From Chimonanthus salicifolius (lineage: Eukaryota; Streptophyta; Magnoliopsida; Laurales; Calycanthaceae), in NCBI GenBank assembly GCA_013350335.1, contig CM023536.1, positions 6,158,207-6,222,206 on the forward strand: a DNA stretch of 64,000 nucleotides. Direction: 5' to 3'. This document shows, in pieces, positions 59,651-64,000 of the stretch (positions within the stretch are counted from its first letter, which is position 1; each line of letters opens with the position of its first letter). Below the pieces are notes generated by a model, which did not search any database, was not told where the DNA came from, and saw only the letters and a list, made by a program, of their open reading frames with translations. The position numbers and the translations under genes are program-made.

Positions 59651-62600
59651 ATGACTTCCTCTTCCGATCAAAATCAGAATGGGTCTTCTAGGAGCTCATC
59701 CAATACTTCACTCACTAATATGGTTGCTTCTGGGCCCACACATATTGAAAAAATCGCCACCGTCTTATTGAATGAGACAAATTACTTCCAATGGTCTCAT
59801 TTTGCGAAAATGTTTCTCAATGCCAAACAGTTGTGTGATTATATCGATGGCACTGCCCCTGAACCAGCCAAGACAGACTCTTCTTATTGCACATGGACAG
59901 CTAACAACTCCTTGGTGCAGTCCTGGCTCCTTCACTCTATGGAGGATCATGTTTGTGGTATATACTCTTCCCACGGCCAAAGATGTATGGGACACCATTC
60001 AAGCCTTGTATTCAGATGGTGATAATTCTGCACGCCTTTATGAGTTATATCAGACTGCATCTCATCTACGACAGGGGGAACTCTCACTGATTCAATACTA
60101 TTCCAAGATGCGAGCGTATTGGTTCGAGTTGGATCAACTTGAGTCTGTTCAGTTTAAGTTATCTGATGATGCTGTTCTCTATCAACAACTCATTAATCGC
60201 CGACGAGCTTTTGAGTCATTGGCTGACCTCAACTAGGATTTTGAACCTATTCGGGCTCAACTGTTGGGACGACACTCTCTTCCTTCTCTGGAAGCAGTGT
60301 ATTCTGCTTAACTCCGCGATGATCGGCGTTACTCAGTCATGACCCCTTTACTTGCTGAACGCTCTGCCTTAGTGACTTCTCCCGCTCGGAGGACTTCTAG
60401 TCTTCCTGGCAAATGTACCAGGAAGAAGGGGTCTTGGTTCTGCACTTATTGTAAAATGACAAATCATTATGTGGATTCGTACTATAAATTGCATAGGTGC
60501 CCCAAGCAAGCTAATATCTCTGTTGCTGCTCCTGTCCCCTCCTCATCTGATGTGGTTCGTGATGATGCTCCAAGTGACTCGTTAGGACTTCAATATGTTA
60601 TTGCAACGCATGGATTGTATTCAGCATTCCGAGGTCTCCAATACTGTCTCCTCCTCTTCAGGTACAGGGCCCAAGGCCAATCATACCTCCTCTCATTCTT
60701 GGATCATCGATTCCGGTGCCACAGATCACATGGCTTGTATGTCCTCAATTTTCTCGTCCCTTTCTTCTGTCTCATTTGGTACTGTTCGCTTAGCTAATGG
60801 TTCTTCTACTAACATTACTGGTAAAGGAACTATTCCTCTTTCTTCCACCATGCACCTTCCATTTGTGTTACATATTCTCCATTTATCTCGTAATTTGCTT
60901 TCTGTTAGTGCCCTTACTCAACAATTCAATTGCTCAGTCATTTTTTCCCCCCCTCATTGTGTTTTTCAGGATCTGACCACGAGGCAGGTGATCGGTGGTG
61001 GGCGTGAAATTGGGGGCTTATACCTTTTTTATCCTCCTGCTGCTACTTCTGAAGCTTGCTCGACCTCTACCTCGTCCTCGTCTGATTTGTAGTTGTGGCA
61101 TTGCCGGCTTGGCCATCCTAATAACTCTGTTTTGCGAAAGCTTGTTCCCTCTTTATCTTTTAAGCATTTTACATGTGAACCTTGTCAATTTGGCAAACAT
61201 ATTAAAACTTCTTTTCCTACCTCTATGAATAAACGAGCATCTTCCTTATTTTCTGTTGTTCATTCTGATGTTTGGCGATCTCCTTCTCTCTTTCGCACTG
61301 GTTTCCGATATTTTGTCATTTATTGATGATTTTTCGCGAATGACATGGATTTATCTCATGAGACATAAGTCTGAAGTATTTGATCATTTTCGCACGTTTT
61401 ATACTTGGGTTGCTACTCATTTTGATTTAAAAATTAAAACTTTGCGCAGAGATAACGGGAGGAATATTTATCTCATTCCTTTTTTACCTTTTTACACAAA
61501 CATGGTATTGAATCACATTTGTCATGTCCATCCACCCCCCCAACAGAATGGCGTCGCGGAAAGAAAAAGCAGACACCTCCTTGATGTAGCTCGCACTCTC
61601 CTCTTTACCATGCATGTTCCAGAGTCTTACTGGCCTGAGGCAATTTTAACCTCCAGTTATTTATTAACCGCATGCCATCCCGTGTGTTGTCCGATCAATC
61701 CCCCATTCAACTTCTCTCTCTCCATAAACAGATTCCCATTCTGCCATTACATGTTTTTGGCTGTGCATGCTTTGTTCACCTGTTCTCTGGAGATAAACTT
61801 TCCCCTCGTGCTGTGCGCTGCATCTTTTTAGGTTACTCACCCTTTCACAAAGGCTACAAGTGTCTTGATCCTACCAATGGCAAAACCTATGTGTCTATGG
61901 ATGTCACCTTCTTTGAGACAGTCCCATACTTGTCTACATCCTCTAGGCCCAGCTTCAGTCCCTGTTTTACCTCTTCTTCCTACCGGTACTCCTTCTCGGT
62001 CCCATCCAGCCAGCACTTCCAAGCCTACCTTGGTATATCAATGCGGCCACCCAAACATCAGCTGCCAAAACACGCCCCTATCACCTCTGCCTCTTGTCCA
62101 GATCCACCCCATCCGTGCTGAGTAAGACCTTCCTATCGCCCTTCGCAAAGGTAAGCGTACCTGTACTCTTCATCCCCTTGCACATTTTGCTTCCTATCAT
62201 GCTGTTTTTCCTTCCTATTACAACTTCCTCACAACACTGGACAATGTTAAGATTCCCAAGCAAGTTGACACTGCTTTTTGGGACCCCTCTTGGAAGGCAT
62301 CCATGGCTGAAGAATTAGCGGCACTAGAACAAAATCATACTTGGGATATGGTGCCTCTTCCTCCAGGAAAGACCCCAGTTGACTACAAATGGGTCTTTGC
62401 CTTGAAGCATAATCTCGACGGGTCCATTGCTCGCTATAAGCTCAGTTGGTTGCCAAAGGATTCACACAGACGTAAGGAGTGGACTATAAGGAGACCTTCT
62501 CCCCTCTGGCCAAGATTACTTCTGTTCGCATTTTGATCTCTCTTGCCACCACCAATGTCTGGCCGCTTCATCAGTTGGATGTGAAGAATGCCTTCCTTCA

Positions 62601-63790
62601 TGGTGATTTACAGGATGCAGTTTATATGCTCCCTCCTCCGGGGTTTGTCAGACAGGGAGAGCCTCATTCAGTATGTCGACTCCGCAAAGCACCTTATGGC
62701 CTCGAGCAATCCCCATGGGCTTGGTTTGAGAAGTTCAGCAGTGCCCTATTGCCTCATGGTTTCTCTCGCTGCCAGATGGATCACTCTATTTTTATCTATC
62801 GCCGTCTTGCTGTGGTCATGATTTTAGTTGTTTATGTGGATGATATTGTTCTCACTGGTAATGTTGCCACCTTCATCTCTACATTCAAAGAATATCTTCA
62901 CCGTGCCATTGCAATTAAAGGTCTTAGGCCATTGCATTACTTTCTTGGTATTGAGGTTGCCCGCTCTTCTCAGGGACTTACACTATCGCAGCGCAAGTAT
63001 GTTCTTGATCTCCTCCATGATGCTGGTTACTCTGGCTGCAAACCTACTGACACCCCACTTGATACAAATACCAAGCTCTCTGTTTCCGATGGAACTCTTC
63101 TGGATTCTCCTACTTTTTACTAGAAGTTAGTCGGGAAATTGATTTACCTCACTATCACCTGGCCTGATTTACCATATGCTGTTGGTGTAGTCAGCCAATT
63201 CATATAGGCTCCCCGAGATACCCATCTTCATGCTGTCTTCCAGACCATCCATTATATTAAATCTCATCCAGGACGGGGATTATTCTATGCCAGACAAACT
63301 TCACTACCAGTTCGTGGTTACTCTGATGCTGATTGGGTTGGCTCTCCTGATGACAGACGTTCTACCATGGGTTATTGCGTCTTATTGGGCTCCCATTTGG
63401 TCAGCTGGCGTAGCAAGAAGCAGTCTGCCGTTGCTCGTTCTAAGTGCTGAAGCTGAGTATCGTGCCATAGCCAACACAACAGCTGAACTCCTTTGGATCC
63501 GACAGTTTCTTACAGAATTGAGCTTCGCTCTTGATGATCCCCTTATTATGTTTTGTGATAATCAAGTGGCCATCAACATTGCTTCCAATCCGGTCTTCCA
63601 TGAGAGGACCAAACACATTGAGGTTGATTGCCACTTTCTTCGCCAACATATTTCTGAAGGCCGGCTTGTCACTCATCATCTGAAGTCCTCTGATCAACTT
63701 GCCAACATTTTCACTAAGTCGGTTCCTCGAGCTCAACTTGATTCCGTTATTAACAAGTTGAGATTACTGGATATTTTCAAACCAGCTTGA
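59651..63790 (+). pseudogene. Copia gag-pol, multiply broken
   Basis: Gag starts at ATG 59651. A degenerate CCHC knuckle lies near 60440 (CTYCKMTNHYVDSYYK, with the last Cys lost). Protease DSGATDHM is near 60713. The GAG-pre-integrase has HCRLGHP and CEPCQFGKH. The integrase core has VHSDVW, LRRDNG and NGVAERK. The reverse transcriptase includes LDVKNAFLHGDL and the catalytic YVDD. RNase H shows CDNQVAINIASNPVFHERTK and ends at TGA 63788. Breaks: frameshifts near 59960, 60600, 61320, 61670, 62470 and 63250; in-frame stops at about 60234, 60309, 61090, 63121 and 63207. No single frame covers the polyprotein, so it is not functional. Confidence 0.9.
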
Positions 63791-63797
63791 GAGGGAG
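63791..63797 (+). other. Polypurine tract of the Copia element
   Basis: gagggag, within ttgagagggag, lies immediately before TGTTTACAATGTC. This position argues that the original LTR began TGTTTACAA. Confidence 0.6.
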
Positions 63798-64000
63798 TGT
63801 TTACAATGTCAAGTTCAATGTATTTACATAGTCAACTTGTAGTTATTGTTTTTCCTTTTTTGCCAACATAATTGACTCCCTTTTTACTATTTAATCATGT
63901 ACAAATCTATAGGTTAAAACATAGTGAATACATTTTAAGAGAAGAGAAGAATTTATCCTTCTCCTTCGATCTTTTCTCCATCAATTTTTTTCTTGTTCCC
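63798..64000 (+). repeat. 3' LTR of the Copia element (cut by window edge)
   Basis: Begins TGTTTACAATGTCAAGTTC and follows the 5' LTR through aagagaagagaa to the window end. The last bases and the 3' target duplication are not visible. Confidence 0.85.

Larger units (their letters stand above)
58719..64000 (+). mobile_element. Ty1/Copia LTR retrotransposon, degenerate, 3' end past window
   Basis: Copia order is evident: 5' LTR, primer-binding site, gag, protease, integrase, reverse transcriptase, RNase H, polypurine tract, 3' LTR. It is inserted into the minus-strand LINE at 57765-58718. The 5' flanking pentamer gacag (58714-58718) is the expected half of a target duplication whose partner lies beyond the window. 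The two LTRs differ at several positions and the coding region has many breaks, so insertion is not recent. Confidence 0.93.

Overview
The window is nuclear DNA from a flowering plant. The genes are split by many GT-AG introns, the proteins match plant families (an AP2-class transcription factor, a chloroplast Iojap/RsfS protein and an ABCA transporter), and about half the sequence consists of typical plant repeats: Copia and Gypsy-type LTR elements, L1 and RTE LINEs, tRNA-derived SINEs and hAT-like MITEs. The species cannot be named from sequence alone. Long introns and moderate gene density suggest a mid-sized to large dicot or magnoliid genome.

Layout. 1-9.1 kb is repeat-rich and intergenic: a 158-bp tandem array built from a transposon end, SINEs, and a 0.8-kb foldback. 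9.4-21.04 kb (+) is a complete AP2-family gene, resolved here into nine coding exons (415 aa) including a 9-nt microexon. Its introns hold a 27-G run, a SINE with its target duplication, a MITE with its target duplication, several tandem duplications and a decoy copy of the start of exon 6. 21.2-33.8 kb is repeat-dominated: a tandem duplication with a foreign-looking 271-bp insert, two almost identical 742-bp LINE-derived repeats, and a 3,392-bp probable solo LTR nested in a hAT-like MITE. 33.86-41.0 kb (-) is a chloroplast Iojap (ribosome silencing factor) gene with four firm exons and a problematic first exon. 45.3-56.5 kb (-) is the 3' half (11 exons, 506 codons plus stop) of an ABCA1-type ABC transporter carrying the whole second nucleotide-binding domain; its upstream exons lie past the right edge. 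Its introns, and the sequence upstream of its first visible exon, are crowded with LINE pieces in both orientations. 58.7-64.0 kb is a decayed Copia retrotransposon inserted into one of those LINEs; its 3' LTR is cut by the window edge.

The three genes are not an operon-like unit. The AP2 gene and the ABCA1 gene are, from memory, immediate neighbours in Arabidopsis (At2g41710 and At2g41700), so the pairing here looks like retained microsynteny with the Iojap gene and much repeat DNA now between them. I saw no bacterial-type system, CRISPR array, rRNA or intact tRNA gene. The most unusual material is structural: a transposon end amplified into a satellite-like array, a duplicated splice acceptor with an in-frame stop, and a cluster of short palindromes inside a long LTR.
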